Positions 35,673 through 46,859 of a DNA stretch of 64,000 nucleotides are shown here, piece after piece (the first letter of the stretch is position 1; each line of letters opens with the position of its first letter). The notes below the pieces were generated by a model that was not told where the DNA came from, made no database searches, and worked only from the letters and a program-made list of their open reading frames with translations. Made by a program: the position numbers and the translations under genes. This DNA is from Pseudomonas viridiflava (lineage in GTDB: Bacteria; Pseudomonadota; Gammaproteobacteria; Pseudomonadales; Pseudomonadaceae): NCBI RefSeq assembly GCF_900580675.1, contig NZ_UTBG01000054.1, positions 62,001 through 126,000 on the forward strand, in the 5' to 3' direction.

Positions 35673-35686
35673 TTCGGAAAACCGAA
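35673..35686 (-). promoter_or_regulatory. AauR-type site 2 (perfect)
   Basis: TTCGGAAAACCGAA is a perfect TTCGG-N4-CCGAA palindrome. Its centre is 31 bases from that of site 1, three helical turns, so two AauR dimers could sit on one face of the DNA. Confidence 0.72.
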
Positions 35687-35693
35687 TACGAAA

Positions 35694-35727
35694 AAAAGCC
35701 CCTGCGACTTTCGGCGCAGGGGCTTTT
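35694..35727. terminator. Terminator of glpD
   Basis: AAAAGCCCCTGCG and CGCAGGGGCTTTT form a strong stem with a T-run on the minus strand (A-run 35690-35697). It ends glpD and isolates it from aatJ, and can work in both directions. Confidence 0.9.
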
Positions 35728-35741
35728 GTAGTATCGGGCTG

Positions 35742-37280
35742 TCAGGCCGCTTCGATCTTGCTGCGGGTCTGCTCAACCTTGGACAGGTAACGTTGGACGT
35801 TTTCCTGTTCTTCAGGGGTGGTGAACAGGCCAAGCTTGGTGCGGCGCCACAGTACGTCCTGCGGCTGGGTCACCCATTCTTCAGCACACAGGTAGTCGAC
35901 CTCGCGGGTGTACAGGCCGCCACCCAGGTGGTCACCCAGGTCAGCCAACGATTGCACGCCTTCCAGCAGGCGCCAGGTGCGGCTGCCGTAGGTGGTGGAC
36001 CAGCGGCGCGCGATTTCACTCGGCACCCAGTCGAACTTGCTGCGAATTGCCTCGGCCAGGGCTTCCGGCGTGGTCATGTCTTCGCCGCCCGGCAGGCTGG
36101 CGGTGGCGGTCCAGCTTGGGCGCATCTGCGTGAAATACGGCGCCAGTTGAGCCATCGCCGACTCGGCGAGTTTGCGGTACGTGGTCAGCTTGCCGCCGAA
36201 CACCGACAGGATCGGCGCCTCGCCCTTTTCGCCGGACAGCGCCAGGGTGTAGTCACGGGTGATGGCCGACGGGTTATCTGACTCGTCGTTGCACAGCGGG
36301 CGTACGCCGGAGTAGGTGTGGACGATATCGTCGCGGCTGACCTGCTTCTTGAAGTGGGCATTGACCACTTTGAGCATGTAGTCGGTTTCGCCTTCGGTGA
36401 TCGCCACTTTCGCCGGGTCGCCGGTGTATTCGCGGTCAGTGGTGCCTATGATGGTCAAGTGATTCAGGTACGGAATGGTGAAGACGATGCGCTGGTCTTC
36501 GTTCTGCAGGATGTGCGCGTGGGCGCCTTCGTACAGTTTCGGCACGATCAGGTGGCTGCCCTGGATCAGGCGGATGCCGTAGGGCGAGCTCAGCTTCAAG
36601 TCTTCCTTGATGAACTTGGCGACCCACGGGCCCGCCGCGTTTACCAGGGCGCGGGCACGAATCGAGAACAGGCTGCCATCGGCGCGCTCCATGTTCATTT
36701 CCCACATGCCGTTGCTGCGGTGTGCGCTGACGCAACGGGTCTGGGTGTGGATATGCGCGCCTTTTTCACGGGCGGCCATGGCGTTGAGTACCACCAGGCG
36801 CGCGTCGTCTACCCAGCAGTCGGAGTATTCGAAGCCTTTGGTGATTTCGCTTTTCAGCGGGCTGTCTGCGCCGAACTTGAGGCTTTTGGAACCGGCGAGT
36901 TTTTCGCGCTTGCCCAAGTGGTCATACAGGAACAGGCCGGCACGAATCATCCACGCCGGGCGCAGGTGCGGGCGGTGCGGCAGTACAAAGCGCATCTGCT
37001 TGACGATGTGCGGGGCCTTGGCCAACAGCACTTCACGTTCGGCGAGGGCTTCACGCACCAGGCGGAATTCGTAATGTTCGAGGTAGCGCAAGCCACCGTG
37101 GATCAGCTTGCTGCTGGCCGAAGAGGTGTGGCTGGCCAGGTCGTCCTTTTCGCAAAGGAATACCGACAAACCGCGCCCGGCTGCGTCTGCTGCGATCCCG
37201 ACGCCATTGATCCCGCCGCCGATAACGGCAACGTCATAGACTTCGGCAAGCGGTGGAGCAGGCAAGGTAGAAGGGTTCAT
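35742..37280 (-). CDS. glpD: Aerobic glycerol-3-phosphate dehydrogenase
   Basis: This 512-residue FAD enzyme oxidises sn-glycerol 3-phosphate to dihydroxyacetone phosphate at the inner membrane, passing electrons to ubiquinone. The dinucleotide motif is DVAVIGGGINGVGIAADAAGRG (~16-37), followed by the family's SSASSKLIHGGLRYLE. A C-terminal helical domain closes the protein. Usual length is ~500-510. It follows glpR by 287 bases that contain a REPIN and a probable GlpR operator, so it has its own promoter. Confidence 0.96.
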   Translation of the reverse strand: MNPSTLPAPPLAEVYDVAVIGGGINGVGIAADAAGRGLSVFLCEKDDLASHTSSASSKLIHGGLRYLEHYEFRLVREALAEREVLLAKAPHIVKQMRFVLPHRPHLRPAWMIRAGLFLYDHLGKREKLAGSKSLKFGADSPLKSEITKGFEYSDCWVDDARLVVLNAMAAREKGAHIHTQTRCVSAHRSNGMWEMNMERADGSLFSIRARALVNAAGPWVAKFIKEDLKLSSPYGIRLIQGSHLIVPKLYEGAHAHILQNEDQRIVFTIPYLNHLTIIGTTDREYTGDPAKVAITEGETDYMLKVVNAHFKKQVSRDDIVHTYSGVRPLCNDESDNPSAITRDYTLALSGEKGEAPILSVFGGKLTTYRKLAESAMAQLAPYFTQMRPSWTATASLPGGEDMTTPEALAEAIRSKFDWVPSEIARRWSTTYGSRTWRLLEGVQSLADLGDHLGGGLYTREVDYLCAEEWVTQPQDVLWRRTKLGLFTTPEEQENVQRYLSKVEQTRSKIEAA

Positions 37281-37314
37281 CGGCTGGCCTCGCGATCATT
37301 TTATATTGGAATAC

Positions 37315-37328
37315 GAACATTAATGTTC
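37315..37328 (-). promoter_or_regulatory. Probable GlpR operator upstream of glpD
   Basis: GAACATTAATGTTC is a perfect 14-base palindrome 35 bases before the glpD ATG. On the minus strand AATGTTCGTA matches the E. coli GlpR half-site WATGTTCGWT. TTTTCGG lies next to it. Confidence 0.6.
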
Positions 37329-37470
37329 ATTTCCGAAAATAGTAGCTGATAAACGCGCGCACAGCCACCCGACTTCGATTGAAAAAACTCATCGAAGGGG
37401 CGGGAAAGGAGAATTTGTGAACATGAGCCTGAGGCAGGTCGAAGAAAATATGAGCTGGATGAATCGTCAT

Positions 37471-37549
37471 CGGGAGCAAGCCCCCTCCCACAGTTGATCG
37501 ATTTCCAGCAAGGGAATGCGGTCAAAGTGTGGGAGGGGGCTTGCTCCCG
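37471..37549. repeat. REPIN between glpD and glpR
   Basis: CGGGAGCAAGCCCCCTCCCA and its inverse (TGGGAGGGGGCTTGCTCCCG) flank a ~36-base centre. Confidence 0.88.
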
Positions 37550-37567
37550 TTGGCGTCAGGACAGGCG

Positions 37568-38323
37568 CTAAACCACTTCCAGCCTCACCTTGTGCTCATT
37601 CAACAATTGCACCAACGCCGGCACCGGCTGCTGATCGGTCACCAAACAATCCACCAGGCTGATCGGCCCTAAACGAATCATGGCATTGCGCCCGAACTTG
37701 CTCGAGTCGGCCGCGAGGATCACCTTGCGCGCATTGGCGATGATCGCCTGGGAAACCCGCACTTCCTGGTAATCGAAGTCGAGCAGGCTGCCGTCTTCAT
37801 CGATACCGCTGATGCCTACCAGGGCGAAGTCGACCTTGAACTGGTTGATGAAATCCACACTCGCCTGGCCCACCACACCGCCGTCGCGGCGCACGTTGCC
37901 GCCGGTCAGCAACACGTCGAAGTCGTCCTTGGCACTGAGCATGGTCGCGACGTTGAGGTTGTTGGTGATGATTTTCAGGTGGTTGTGGTTGAGCAGCGCG
38001 CGCGCGATGGATTCGGTGGTGGTACCGATATTGATGAACAGCGAGGCGTGATCGGGGATTTGCGCAGCAATGGCTTCGCCGATGCGCTGTTTCTCGTCGC
38101 GCATCTGGTCGGCACGCATGGCGTACGCGGTGTTTTCGACACTGGAGTCATAGGCCGCGCCGCCGTGGTAGCGGCGCAGCAGATTGGCGTCCGCCAGCTG
38201 GTTGATATCGCGGCGGATGGTTTGCGGGGTGACAACGAATAGCTGCGCCATTTCCTCGATACTGACGTAGCCGCGTTCGCGGACCAGTTCGAGGATTTGT
38301 TGCTGGCGGGGAGGCAGATTCAT
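37568..38323 (-). CDS. glpR: DeoR-family glycerol regulon repressor
   Basis: This 251-residue repressor has an N-terminal DeoR winged HTH ([37 protein letters not shown], ~7-43) and a C-terminal sugar-phosphate-binding domain with [15 protein letters not shown], which would bind glycerol 3-phosphate. It represses glpD, glpFK and probably its own gene. It lies 95 bases downstream of glpK on the same strand. Confidence 0.94.
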   Translation of the reverse strand: MNLPPRQQQILELVRERGYVSIEEMAQLFVVTPQTIRRDINQLADANLLRRYHGGAAYDSSVENTAYAMRADQMRDEKQRIGEAIAAQIPDHASLFINIGTTTESIARALLNHNHLKIITNNLNVATMLSAKDDFDVLLTGGNVRRDGGVVGQASVDFINQFKVDFALVGISGIDEDGSLLDFDYQEVRVSQAIIANARKVILAADSSKFGRNAMIRLGPISLVDCLVTDQQPVPALVQLLNEHKVRLEVV

Positions 38324-38418
38324 GGGGCGTCCTTTGGGCTGCCATACAAAAGTGGCCCATGATGACGCAGGAATCTGCTCCCTGCCAGTTACAACCCTAT
38401 ATGGGTCCGGCGCTTGGC

Positions 38419-39999
<1,581 letters not shown>

Positions 40000-40854
40000 T
40001 CAGGAAATACGAGTCTTGCCGTTGACAGCCGTGTCAGGTGTTTCAGCTATAGCAGGTTCGGCGCTTGGCAGATGGCGGGCAATCAGCCCGCGATAGGCCG
40101 CAGCACCGAGGCATGCGCCGACAATGGGCGCGAAAATCGGAATCAGGAAGTAAGGAATGTCGCGGCCGCCAGTAAAGGCCATTTCACCCCAGCCGGCGAA
40201 AAAGGTCATCAGCTTGGGCCCGAAATCCCGTGCCGGGTTCATCGCAAAGCCGGTCAGTGGGCCCATGGCGCTGCCGATCACCGCAATCAGCAAGCCGATC
40301 AGCAGCGGGGCCAACGGGCCGCGAGGCAGGCCATTGTTGTCATCGGTGAGCGCCATGATCACGCCCATCAGGATTGCGGTAATCACCATTTCCACCAGGA
40401 ATGCCTGGGCCGTGCTCAGCAGTGCATGGGGGTAGGTGGAGAACACCGAGGCCAATTCCAGGCTGGCTTGTGTGCCGCGAACCATATGGTGGGTTTGTTC
40501 GTAATCGAAAAACAGGTTGCTGTACAGCGTGTACACCAATGCCGCCGAGCAGAAGGCGCCGGCGACTTGGGCGAGGATATAGAAGGGCAGTTTGCGCTTT
40601 TCGAAATCGGCAAACAGGCACAGGGCGATGCTGACCGCCGGGTTGAGGTGCGCCCCGGAGATACCGGCGCTCAGGTAGATCGCCATGCTGACGCCGATCC
40701 CCCAGATGATGCTGATCTCCCACAGGCCAAAGCTGGCACCCGCGACCTTGAGCGCAGCGACACATCCTGTACCGAAGAAGATCAGAAGCGCAGTCCCCAG
40801 GAATTCGGCCATGCATTGGCTCGAAAGTGAAGGCTGTTGAAGAGCAGTTGTCAT
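40000..40854 (-). CDS. glpF: Glycerol uptake facilitator (aquaglyceroporin)
   Basis: This 284-residue inner-membrane channel has six spans and the two aquaporin half-helix motifs: NPAVS (GAHLNPAVS, ~64-72) and NPARD (FAMNPARDFGPK). The Asp after NPAR is typical of glycerol-conducting channels. The ATG at 40854 precedes the conserved MTTALQQPS...CMAEFLGTALL; the frame to 40935 adds unconserved residues. It starts the glpFK(R) group. Confidence 0.95.
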   Translation of the reverse strand: MTTALQQPSLSSQCMAEFLGTALLIFFGTGCVAALKVAGASFGLWEISIIWGIGVSMAIYLSAGISGAHLNPAVSIALCLFADFEKRKLPFYILAQVAGAFCSAALVYTLYSNLFFDYEQTHHMVRGTQASLELASVFSTYPHALLSTAQAFLVEMVITAILMGVIMALTDDNNGLPRGPLAPLLIGLLIAVIGSAMGPLTGFAMNPARDFGPKLMTFFAGWGEMAFTGGRDIPYFLIPIFAPIVGACLGAAAYRGLIARHLPSAEPAIAETPDTAVNGKTRIS

Positions 40855-40961
40855 GGAAAACCTCAATTGTTGTTCTTGTCTGGCGATTGGCCTCAACGGG
40901 CCATGCGCGATTTTCACCGTGAAGGAGATCCCCATCTCCTGCGCGGCTTACTGCTGTAAAA

Positions 40962-40995
40962 CCGAATGTGTATTCCTACAGCATTCGGAAACGAA
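40962..40995 (-). promoter_or_regulatory. Inverted repeats upstream of glpF (GlpR operator candidate)
   Basis: CCGAATG-N13-CATTCGG (40962-40988) overlaps TTCG-GAAA-CGAA (40984-40995). They lie ~110-140 bases before the glpF ATG. The TTTTCG words resemble the site near glpD, so GlpR is the likely binder. Confidence 0.5.
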
Positions 40996-41180
40996 AAAAT
41001 ATAGACAAGAATGACGGCTGTCAAAGGTCGAAAGTGAACCGGTAGTCACTTTCCAACTATTGGTCTGGTGAATGATCACGTCTGACCCGCGAAGCCTATC
41101 GCTTGGCATCGCGCGCACTAGAGCGTTTTGCGTGGGCTTGGCCTAGAATTGGCCAACTGTTTGCCAAGCCCGGAGAGGCC

Positions 41181-41651
41181 ATGACGCCCGCATTGGATCT
41201 GTTGAAAAAAGTTCGCGCCGAACATCGTATCCACAGTTATGAGCATGACCCCAAGGCTGCTTCGTATGGCCTGGAGGCCGCAGAGAAATTGGGCCTCGAC
41301 CCGGCGCAGGTGTTCAAGACCTTGCTGGCCAGCAGTGAAAAGGGCGAATTATTGGTGGCGGTGGTGCCGGTCGTCGGAAGTCTGGACTTGAAAGCCCTGG
41401 CTCATGCTGCGGGCGTGAAGAAAGTCGAGATGGCCGATCCGGCCGCGGCGCAGCGCTCCACCGGGTACTTGCTGGGCGGCATCAGCCCGTTGGGTCAGAA
41501 GAAGCGCTTGCGCACGTTTATCGATGTGACGGCGCAGCCGTTCGCGACGATTTTTGTGAGTGCGGGGAGAAGGGGCCTGGAAGTGGAGTTGCCGGCGGCG
41601 GTGCTGGCAGAGCATACCCAGGCCAGTTTTGCGCCGATTGGTCGGGCCTGA
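41181..41651 (+). CDS. ybaK: Cys-tRNA(Pro) deacylase YbaK
   Basis: This 156-residue protein of the YbaK/ProRS-editing family hydrolyses Cys mischarged on tRNA-Pro. It has the conserved SYEHDP...[24 protein letters not shown] and the catalytic-lysine region of the family ([27 protein letters not shown]). AGAGG precedes the ATG at 41181; the upstream in-frame extension to 41103 is unlikely. It is divergent from glpF. Confidence 0.93.
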   Translation: MTPALDLLKKVRAEHRIHSYEHDPKAASYGLEAAEKLGLDPAQVFKTLLASSEKGELLVAVVPVVGSLDLKALAHAAGVKKVEMADPAAAQRSTGYLLGGISPLGQKKRLRTFIDVTAQPFATIFVSAGRRGLEVELPAAVLAEHTQASFAPIGRA

Positions 41652-41679
41652 AATCGATTTCGAATTCGACGAGCTCCAA

Positions 41680-41768
41680 TGTGGGAGTCGGGCTTGCCCG
41701 CGATGCAGGCGCATCGGTCTTTGAGGTAAACCGAGGTGATGCTATCGCAGGCAAGCCAGCTCCCACAG
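41680..41768. repeat. REPIN between ybaK and the orphan ABC ATPase
   Basis: TGTGGGAGTCGGGCTTGCC and the inverse GGCAAGCCAGCTCCCACA flank a ~45-base centre; the arms are imperfect. It sits between two convergent genes. Confidence 0.82.
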
Positions 41769-41799
41769 AAGCCAGCTCACACATGTCAATCCGGTTTTT

Positions 41800-42909
41800 T
41801 CAGTTGGCCGGGCTGTAGCGCCGCACGCCGGAGTCGGCGGGAGGAATCTGCGCGGCAGTGCTGCCCGAGGCCTGGAACAGCACCAAGTGTTCCGCCGCTA
41901 CACGAATGCCCACCTCCGCGCCGACCTGGTGGTCTGCATGGCTGGGGAATATCGATTCCAGCTGCGCGCCCGTGGGCAGTTGCAGGCGATACAGGGTCGA
42001 GGCACCGAGGAACGTCTTGCCGACAATCCGCGCTTTCAATGCGCTGTCCGGCGCATAGACGATGTCATCCGGGCGCAGCAGTACATCCACCGCGCCACCG
42101 GTCGGCCAGGTGTAGGCACGATTGCCACGCAGGTCGCCGAGTTCGGTAGTCACCGATTCAGGTGAACTCAGTTGGCCACGGATGAAATAACCCTGGCCGA
42201 TAAAGCTCGCGACATAAGGCGTCTGCGGTTCGTGGTAAAGGTTGTAGGGCGTGTCCCACTGCTCCAGCCGGCCTTCCTTGAACACGCCCACCTGATCACT
42301 CACGGCGAACGCCTCTTCCTGGTCATGGGTGACCAGGATCGCACTGGTGCCGCGGGCCTTGAGGATCTCGCGCACCTCATGGCTGAGCTTGCGCCGCAGT
42401 TCGCCGTCGAGGTTGGAGAACGGTTCGTCCAGCAGCAGCAGCTGGGGTTCCGGCGCCAGCGCGCGGGCCAGGGCCACACGCTGTTGCTGGCCGCCCGAAA
42501 GCTCATGGGGGTAGCGCTTGCCGAGGTTCTTCAGGTTGACCAGTTCCAGCAATTCGGCAACCACGCGGTCTTTTTTCGGGTGTTTGCGAATGCCGAACGC
42601 GATGTTGTCTGCCACGCTCAAATGCGGAAACAGCGCGTAGTCCTGGAACACCATGCCGATGCGACGTTTCTCCGGTGCCAGGGTGAACCCTGCGCTGGAG
42701 ATCACTTCACCGGCCAGGCTGATTTCGCCTTCATGCACCGGCTCAAACCCGGCGATCGCGCGCAGGGTCGTGGTTTTGCCGCAGCCCGAAGACCCCAGCA
42801 GGCAGCCGATGTCGCCGGCATTGAGGTGCAGGTTGAGGTTCTGCACCACGCGTTGCTCTTGATAGCCGCATGCCAGATTGCGCAGGTTCAGCAGTAATGG
42901 CTGGCTCAT
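41800..42909 (-). CDS. Orphan ABC ATPase, FbpC/PotA-like, coupled to argF
   Basis: This 369-residue importer ATPase has Walker [10 protein letters not shown] (~38-46), signature LSGGQQQR, Walker [13 protein letters not shown]-loop LVTHDQEEA and a C-terminal TOBE-like domain ([11 protein letters not shown]). It resembles the iron(III)/polyamine-type ATPases FbpC and PotA. No permease or binding protein is nearby. Its ATG overlaps the argF stop (ATGA), an unusual pairing that I recall being kept in P. putida, so it may be expressed with arginine biosynthesis. Confidence 0.82.
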   Translation of the reverse strand: MSQPLLLNLRNLACGYQEQRVVQNLNLHLNAGDIGCLLGSSGCGKTTTLRAIAGFEPVHEGEISLAGEVISSAGFTLAPEKRRIGMVFQDYALFPHLSVADNIAFGIRKHPKKDRVVAELLELVNLKNLGKRYPHELSGGQQQRVALARALAPEPQLLLLDEPFSNLDGELRRKLSHEVREILKARGTSAILVTHDQEEAFAVSDQVGVFKEGRLEQWDTPYNLYHEPQTPYVASFIGQGYFIRGQLSSPESVTTELGDLRGNRAYTWPTGGAVDVLLRPDDIVYAPDSALKARIVGKTFLGASTLYRLQLPTGAQLESIFPSHADHQVGAEVGIRVAAEHLVLFQASGSTAAQIPPADSGVRRYSPAN

Positions 42910-43826
42910 GCGTGGTGGTACGAAGGCGGGACAAGGAATTCGAGCAGCGCCTTCTGCGCGTGCAGGCGGTTTTCAGCCTGGTCCCACGCGACCGAGCGCT
43001 GGTCGTCGAGCAGATCGAGGCTGATTTCCTCGCCACGGTGGGCGGGCAGGCAGTGCATGAACAGCACATCCGGCGCTGCCTGGTCGAGCAGGGCACGGGT
43101 GACCTGGAACGGCGCGAACAGGGCCAGGCGTTTGGCGGTTTCTTCTTCCTGGCCCATGGAGGTCCAGACGTCGGTGCTGACCAAGTGCGCGCCGATCACC
43201 GCATCCTGCGGGTTGCGTACCAGGGTCACGCGATCACCCGCCATTGCGAGGAAGCGCGCGTCCGGCTCGTAGCCTTCCGGGCAAGCGATGCGCAATTGGA
43301 AGTCGAACTGGATCGCCGCTTCTATATAGCTGTTGCACATGTTGTTGCCGTCGCCGATCCAGGCCACGGTCTTGCCCTGGATCGAGCCACGGTGCTCGAG
43401 GAAGGTTTGCATGTCGGCCAGCAACTGGCAGGGGTGCAGGTCATCGGACAGGCCGTTGATCACCGGCACGCGCGAGTGGGCGGCAAATTCAGTCACGGTG
43501 CTGTGGGCAAAGGTACGGATCATCACCGCATCGAGCATGCTCGACATCACGATGGCGCTGTCGGCAACCGTTTCGCCACGGCCCAGTTGGGTATCGCGTG
43601 ATGACAGAAAGATAGCCTGGCCACCCAGTTGGATCATGCCGGCTTCGAACGAAACGCGGGTGCGGGTCGACGACTTCTCGAAAATCATCCCGAGCACGCG
43701 GTTTTTCAAAGGCTCGAACAATACGCCGCGGTTACGCAGGTCTTTAAGCTCAATGCCTCGACGGATCACGCTGACCAGCTCTTCGGGCGTGCAATCCATC
43801 AGGGAGAGAAAGTGCCTTGCGCTCAT
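42906..43826 (-). CDS. argF: Ornithine carbamoyltransferase
   Basis: This 306-residue enzyme makes citrulline from ornithine and carbamoyl phosphate. The carbamoyl-phosphate motif is SSTRTR (~50-55), with HPCQ ([13 protein letters not shown]) and the ornithine-binding HCLPA ([11 protein letters not shown]). Length is typical of anabolic OTC. Two ATGs stand in tandem (43829 and 43826) behind AAGG; either may start. An ArgR-like site lies ~130 bases upstream. The stop overlaps the next gene's start. Confidence 0.96.
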   Translation of the reverse strand: MSARHFLSLMDCTPEELVSVIRRGIELKDLRNRGVLFEPLKNRVLGMIFEKSSTRTRVSFEAGMIQLGGQAIFLSSRDTQLGRGETVADSAIVMSSMLDAVMIRTFAHSTVTEFAAHSRVPVINGLSDDLHPCQLLADMQTFLEHRGSIQGKTVAWIGDGNNMCNSYIEAAIQFDFQLRIACPEGYEPDARFLAMAGDRVTLVRNPQDAVIGAHLVSTDVWTSMGQEEETAKRLALFAPFQVTRALLDQAAPDVLFMHCLPAHRGEEISLDLLDDQRSVAWDQAENRLHAQKALLEFLVPPSYHHA

Positions 43827-43952
43827 CATTAACTACCTTTTTGCAACAGACCGCAGATACTCAAAGCCTTGTTTATTGTGACAACGGGCGAGACCTGCGG
43901 CGAAAGCCGCACGGGGCGACGAAATAGGGGAAGGCGCGATCTTATAATTAAA

Positions 43953-43973
43953 TGTCGCGTCTTACCAATAGGG
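43953..43973. promoter_or_regulatory. ArgR-like operator upstream of argF
   Basis: TGTCGC-N8-AA at 43953-43968 matches the Pseudomonas ArgR half-site TGTCGC-N8-AA. It overlaps an AT-rich stretch (TATAAT at 43943-43948), consistent with promoter-proximal repression. I see only one good half-site. Confidence 0.5.
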
Positions 43974-44259
43974 CTACGGTTTTTAAGGGTGTTCAAGAGG
44001 GGCGCAATTGCGCTTTTGAATACGTATTCCAGACAGCAGCGGCCCATTTGTACACTGTGGCCGAGACCTTTTGCAATGCGTGGAGGCGGGCCCAGGCCAG
44101 GCCAAGTCGGTTTCGGAGGCTGCACGCGGGTTTCTGAAACATTTGCTCACGTTTCGCCATGGCCTGGCCTGATGCTCGTCGATTCACGCGGCGAACGTTA
44201 CTGGTGCCCGGCCCTGACGCGGCCCATAGTCAGGCCAACGCCCAATAAAGAGACTGGCC

Positions 44260-46368
44260 ATGACCAAGACTCTCCACCACCGTGCCTGCCATCTGTGTGA
44301 AGCCATCTGTGGCCTGACCCTGGAAACCACTCAAGCCGACGACGGCAGCCTGGCCATTACCTCGATCAAGGGCGATCCGCTGGATACATTCAGCCGTGGG
44401 CATATCTGCCCCAAGGCCGTGGCTTTGCAGGATATCCAGAATGACCCGGACCGCCTGCACCAGCCGATGCTGCGCGTCGGCAGTGAATGGCAGCCGATCC
44501 CGTGGGAAGACGCCTTTGCGCTGGTAGCCGAACGGCTGTCGGGTATACAGGCACGCCATGGGCAAAATGCGGTGGCGGTGTACCAGGGCAACCCCAGCGT
44601 GCACAACTATGGGTTGATGACCCACAGCAACTACTTCCTTGGGCAGCTCAAAACGCGCAATCGGTTCTCTGCGACCTCGGTGGACCAGTTGCCGCATCAC
44701 CTCACCAGCTATTTGATGTACGGGCATGGGCTGCTGCTGCCGATCCCGGACATCGACCACACCGACTTCATGCTGATCCTGGGCGGCAACCCGCTGGCGT
44801 CCAATGGCAGCATCATGACCGTGCCCGATGTGGAGAAGCGCCTCAAGGCCATCCAGGCGCGTGGCGGCAAAGTGGTGGTGGTCGACCCACGGCGCAGCGA
44901 GACGGCGGCGATTGCCGACCAGCACATTTTCGTGCGGCCGGGCGGCGATGCCGCGCTGCTATTTGGCGTACTCAACACGTTGTTCAGCGAGAACCTGGCT
45001 CGCGGCAGCCACTTGCCGGTCGAAGGCCTGGAGGACGTGCGCAGCGCCATCGCCGGGTTTACCGCCGAGGCGATGAGCCGCCAGTGTGCGGTGCCGGCCG
45101 AGCAAATCCGCCAACTGGCGCGTGACTTTGCCGCGGCGGACAAAGCCGTGTGTTATGGGCGCATGGGCGTCTCGACCCAGGCGTTCGGCACGCTGTGCCA
45201 TTGGCTGGTGCAGTTGATCAACCTGGTGACCGGCAACCTGGACCGTGTCGGCGGCGCCTTGTGCACCACGCCTGCAGTGGACCTGGTGGCGTCCACCGGT
45301 GGTGGGCATTTCAATCGCTGGCAGAGCCGGGTTTCCGGGCGGCCGGAGTACGGCGGCGAGCTGCCCGTGTCCGCTCTGGCTGAAGAAATGCTCACCGAGG
45401 GCGAAGGGCAGATTCGCGCTTTGGTGACGGTGGCGGGCAACCCGGTCTTGTCGACGCCGAACGGTCGTCAGCTGGAGCAGGCCCTGGATGGCCTGGAGTT
45501 CATGGTCAGCATCGACCTGTATATCAACGAGACCACGCGTTACGCCGACCTGATCCTGCCGTCCACCTCTGCACTGGAAAACGATCACTACGACACTACG
45601 TTCAATATGTTCGCGGTTCGCAACGTCACCCGCTTCAATCGCGCGATCCTGCCCAAACCGGTGGGTGCCTTGCATGACTGGGAAATTTTTGTCGGCCTGG
45701 CCAAGGCATTTGCCGCGCAGACCGGCGCCGCGCTCAAGCCCACCCTGCCTCCGGCACAGATGATCGATTTCGGGCTGCGTGCCGGGGTGTATGGCGATGC
45801 GTCCACACACAAACTGTCGATCGCGATGCTGGCGGATCACCCGCATGGCGTGGACCTCGGCCCGCTCAAACCCAACCTGGCCGCCCGTTTGAAAACCGCG
45901 GATGGCAACGTGCAGGCGGCGCCCGCGGTGATCCTCGCGGACCTGGTGCGGTTCGCGGCGCAGCCAGTGCCGGTGGCCGACGAGTTGTTGCTGATCGGCC
46001 GTCGTCATGTGCGCAGTAATAATTCCTGGATGCACAACTATCACCGGCTGGTGAAAGGCAAGCCTCGCCACCAGCTACTGATGCATCCGGACGATTTGGC
46101 CCGCCGGCGCTTGAGTGATGGCCAGCGGGTGCGCGTGAGTTCGCGCATCGGCATGATCGAGGTGGAAGTGCAGGCCAGCCTGGACATGATGCCCGGCGTG
46201 GTCAGCTTGCCGCATGGCTGGGGGCATGGCCGCCCGGGCGTGCAGATGGCTATCGCGAGCGGGCAGCCGGGGGCGAGCGCGAATGACCTGACCGACGAGC
46301 GGCAACTGGATGAATTGTCTGGAAACGCGGCGCTGAACGGCGTGCCGGTGCAGGTGGCCGCCGCATAA
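44260..46368 (+). CDS. Molybdopterin oxidoreductase with N-terminal [4Fe-4S] site
   Basis: This 702-residue DMSO-reductase-family oxidoreductase binds bis-MGD. An N-terminal Cys set CHLC-x3-C and a later C (HICPKA) would hold one Fe-S cluster (C10, C13, C17, ~C50). Later motifs are the molybdopterin region (GGNPLASNGSIMTVPD), ETTRYADLILPSTSALE and a C-terminal molydopterin-dinucleotide-binding domain (LMHPDDLARRRLSDGQRVRVSS). No twin-arginine signal is present, so it is cytoplasmic. It stands alone without electron-transfer subunits. The substrate is unknown; a formate-dehydrogenase-like or nitrate-type role cannot be told. Confidence 0.85.
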   Translation: MTKTLHHRACHLCEAICGLTLETTQADDGSLAITSIKGDPLDTFSRGHICPKAVALQDIQNDPDRLHQPMLRVGSEWQPIPWEDAFALVAERLSGIQARHGQNAVAVYQGNPSVHNYGLMTHSNYFLGQLKTRNRFSATSVDQLPHHLTSYLMYGHGLLLPIPDIDHTDFMLILGGNPLASNGSIMTVPDVEKRLKAIQARGGKVVVVDPRRSETAAIADQHIFVRPGGDAALLFGVLNTLFSENLARGSHLPVEGLEDVRSAIAGFTAEAMSRQCAVPAEQIRQLARDFAAADKAVCYGRMGVSTQAFGTLCHWLVQLINLVTGNLDRVGGALCTTPAVDLVASTGGGHFNRWQSRVSGRPEYGGELPVSALAEEMLTEGEGQIRALVTVAGNPVLSTPNGRQLEQALDGLEFMVSIDLYINETTRYADLILPSTSALENDHYDTTFNMFAVRNVTRFNRAILPKPVGALHDWEIFVGLAKAFAAQTGAALKPTLPPAQMIDFGLRAGVYGDASTHKLSIAMLADHPHGVDLGPLKPNLAARLKTADGNVQAAPAVILADLVRFAAQPVPVADELLLIGRRHVRSNNSWMHNYHRLVKGKPRHQLLMHPDDLARRRLSDGQRVRVSSRIGMIEVEVQASLDMMPGVVSLPHGWGHGRPGVQMAIASGQPGASANDLTDERQLDELSGNAALNGVPVQVAAA

Positions 46369-46452
46369 GGCCTGAGCACCCCGCTGGAATTTTGCGTTAC
46401 AATGCGCCACCGTGCCGACCTGTGAGTCGCAAAGTTTAAGCCGAGGTGTTCC

Positions 46453-46791
46453 ATGGATATCATCGAAACGATCAAAGAGCAGATTGCTGCCAACACCATT
46501 CTGCTTTACATGAAGGGCGCTCCGAACGCTCCTCAGTGCGGTTTCTCCGCGAAGGCTTCCCAGGCCATCATGCAGTGCGGCGAGAAGTTCGCCTACGTGG
46601 ATATCCTGCAAAACCCTGAAATCCGCGCCAACCTGCCGAAGTACGCCAACTGGCCTACTTTCCCACAGCTGTGGGTTGCCGGTGAGCTGGTCGGTGGTAG
46701 CGACATCATCACTGAAATGGCCGCTGACGGTTCGCTGCAGGCGCTGATCAAAGAAGCCGCGGCAAATGCGGCAGTCAAGACTGACGCGTAA
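46453..46791 (+). CDS. grxD: Monothiol glutaredoxin (Grx4 type)
   Basis: This 112-residue protein has the monothiol CGFS active site (PQCGFSAKA, ~29-37) and the WPTFPQLWV / GGSDII glutathione-binding motifs. Such proteins bind a [2Fe-2S] cluster with glutathione and carry Fe-S clusters, often with BolA. AGGTG precedes the ATG. A strong terminator follows. Its neighbour is bacterioferritin, in keeping with iron-sulfur and iron-storage functions. Confidence 0.95.
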   Translation: MDIIETIKEQIAANTILLYMKGAPNAPQCGFSAKASQAIMQCGEKFAYVDILQNPEIRANLPKYANWPTFPQLWVAGELVGGSDIITEMAADGSLQALIKEAAANAAVKTDA

Positions 46792-46803
46792 TTGGCGTGC
46801 AAT

Positions 46804-46842
46804 AAAAAGCCCCGCTTCTCGTTAGAGAGCGGGGCTTTTTTG
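46804..46842. terminator. Terminator between grxD and bfr
   Basis: AAAAAGCCCCGCTTCTC and GAGAGCGGGGCTTTTTT pair with one bulge. A T-run follows on both strands, so it serves both convergent genes. Confidence 0.92.
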
Positions 46843-46859
46843 TACCTGCGCGTTGAGGC

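Noticed and set aside
46804..46842. Hairpin between grxD and bfr as an iron-responsive element
   Set aside because: It is a plain GC stem with T-runs, fully explained as a bidirectional terminator.
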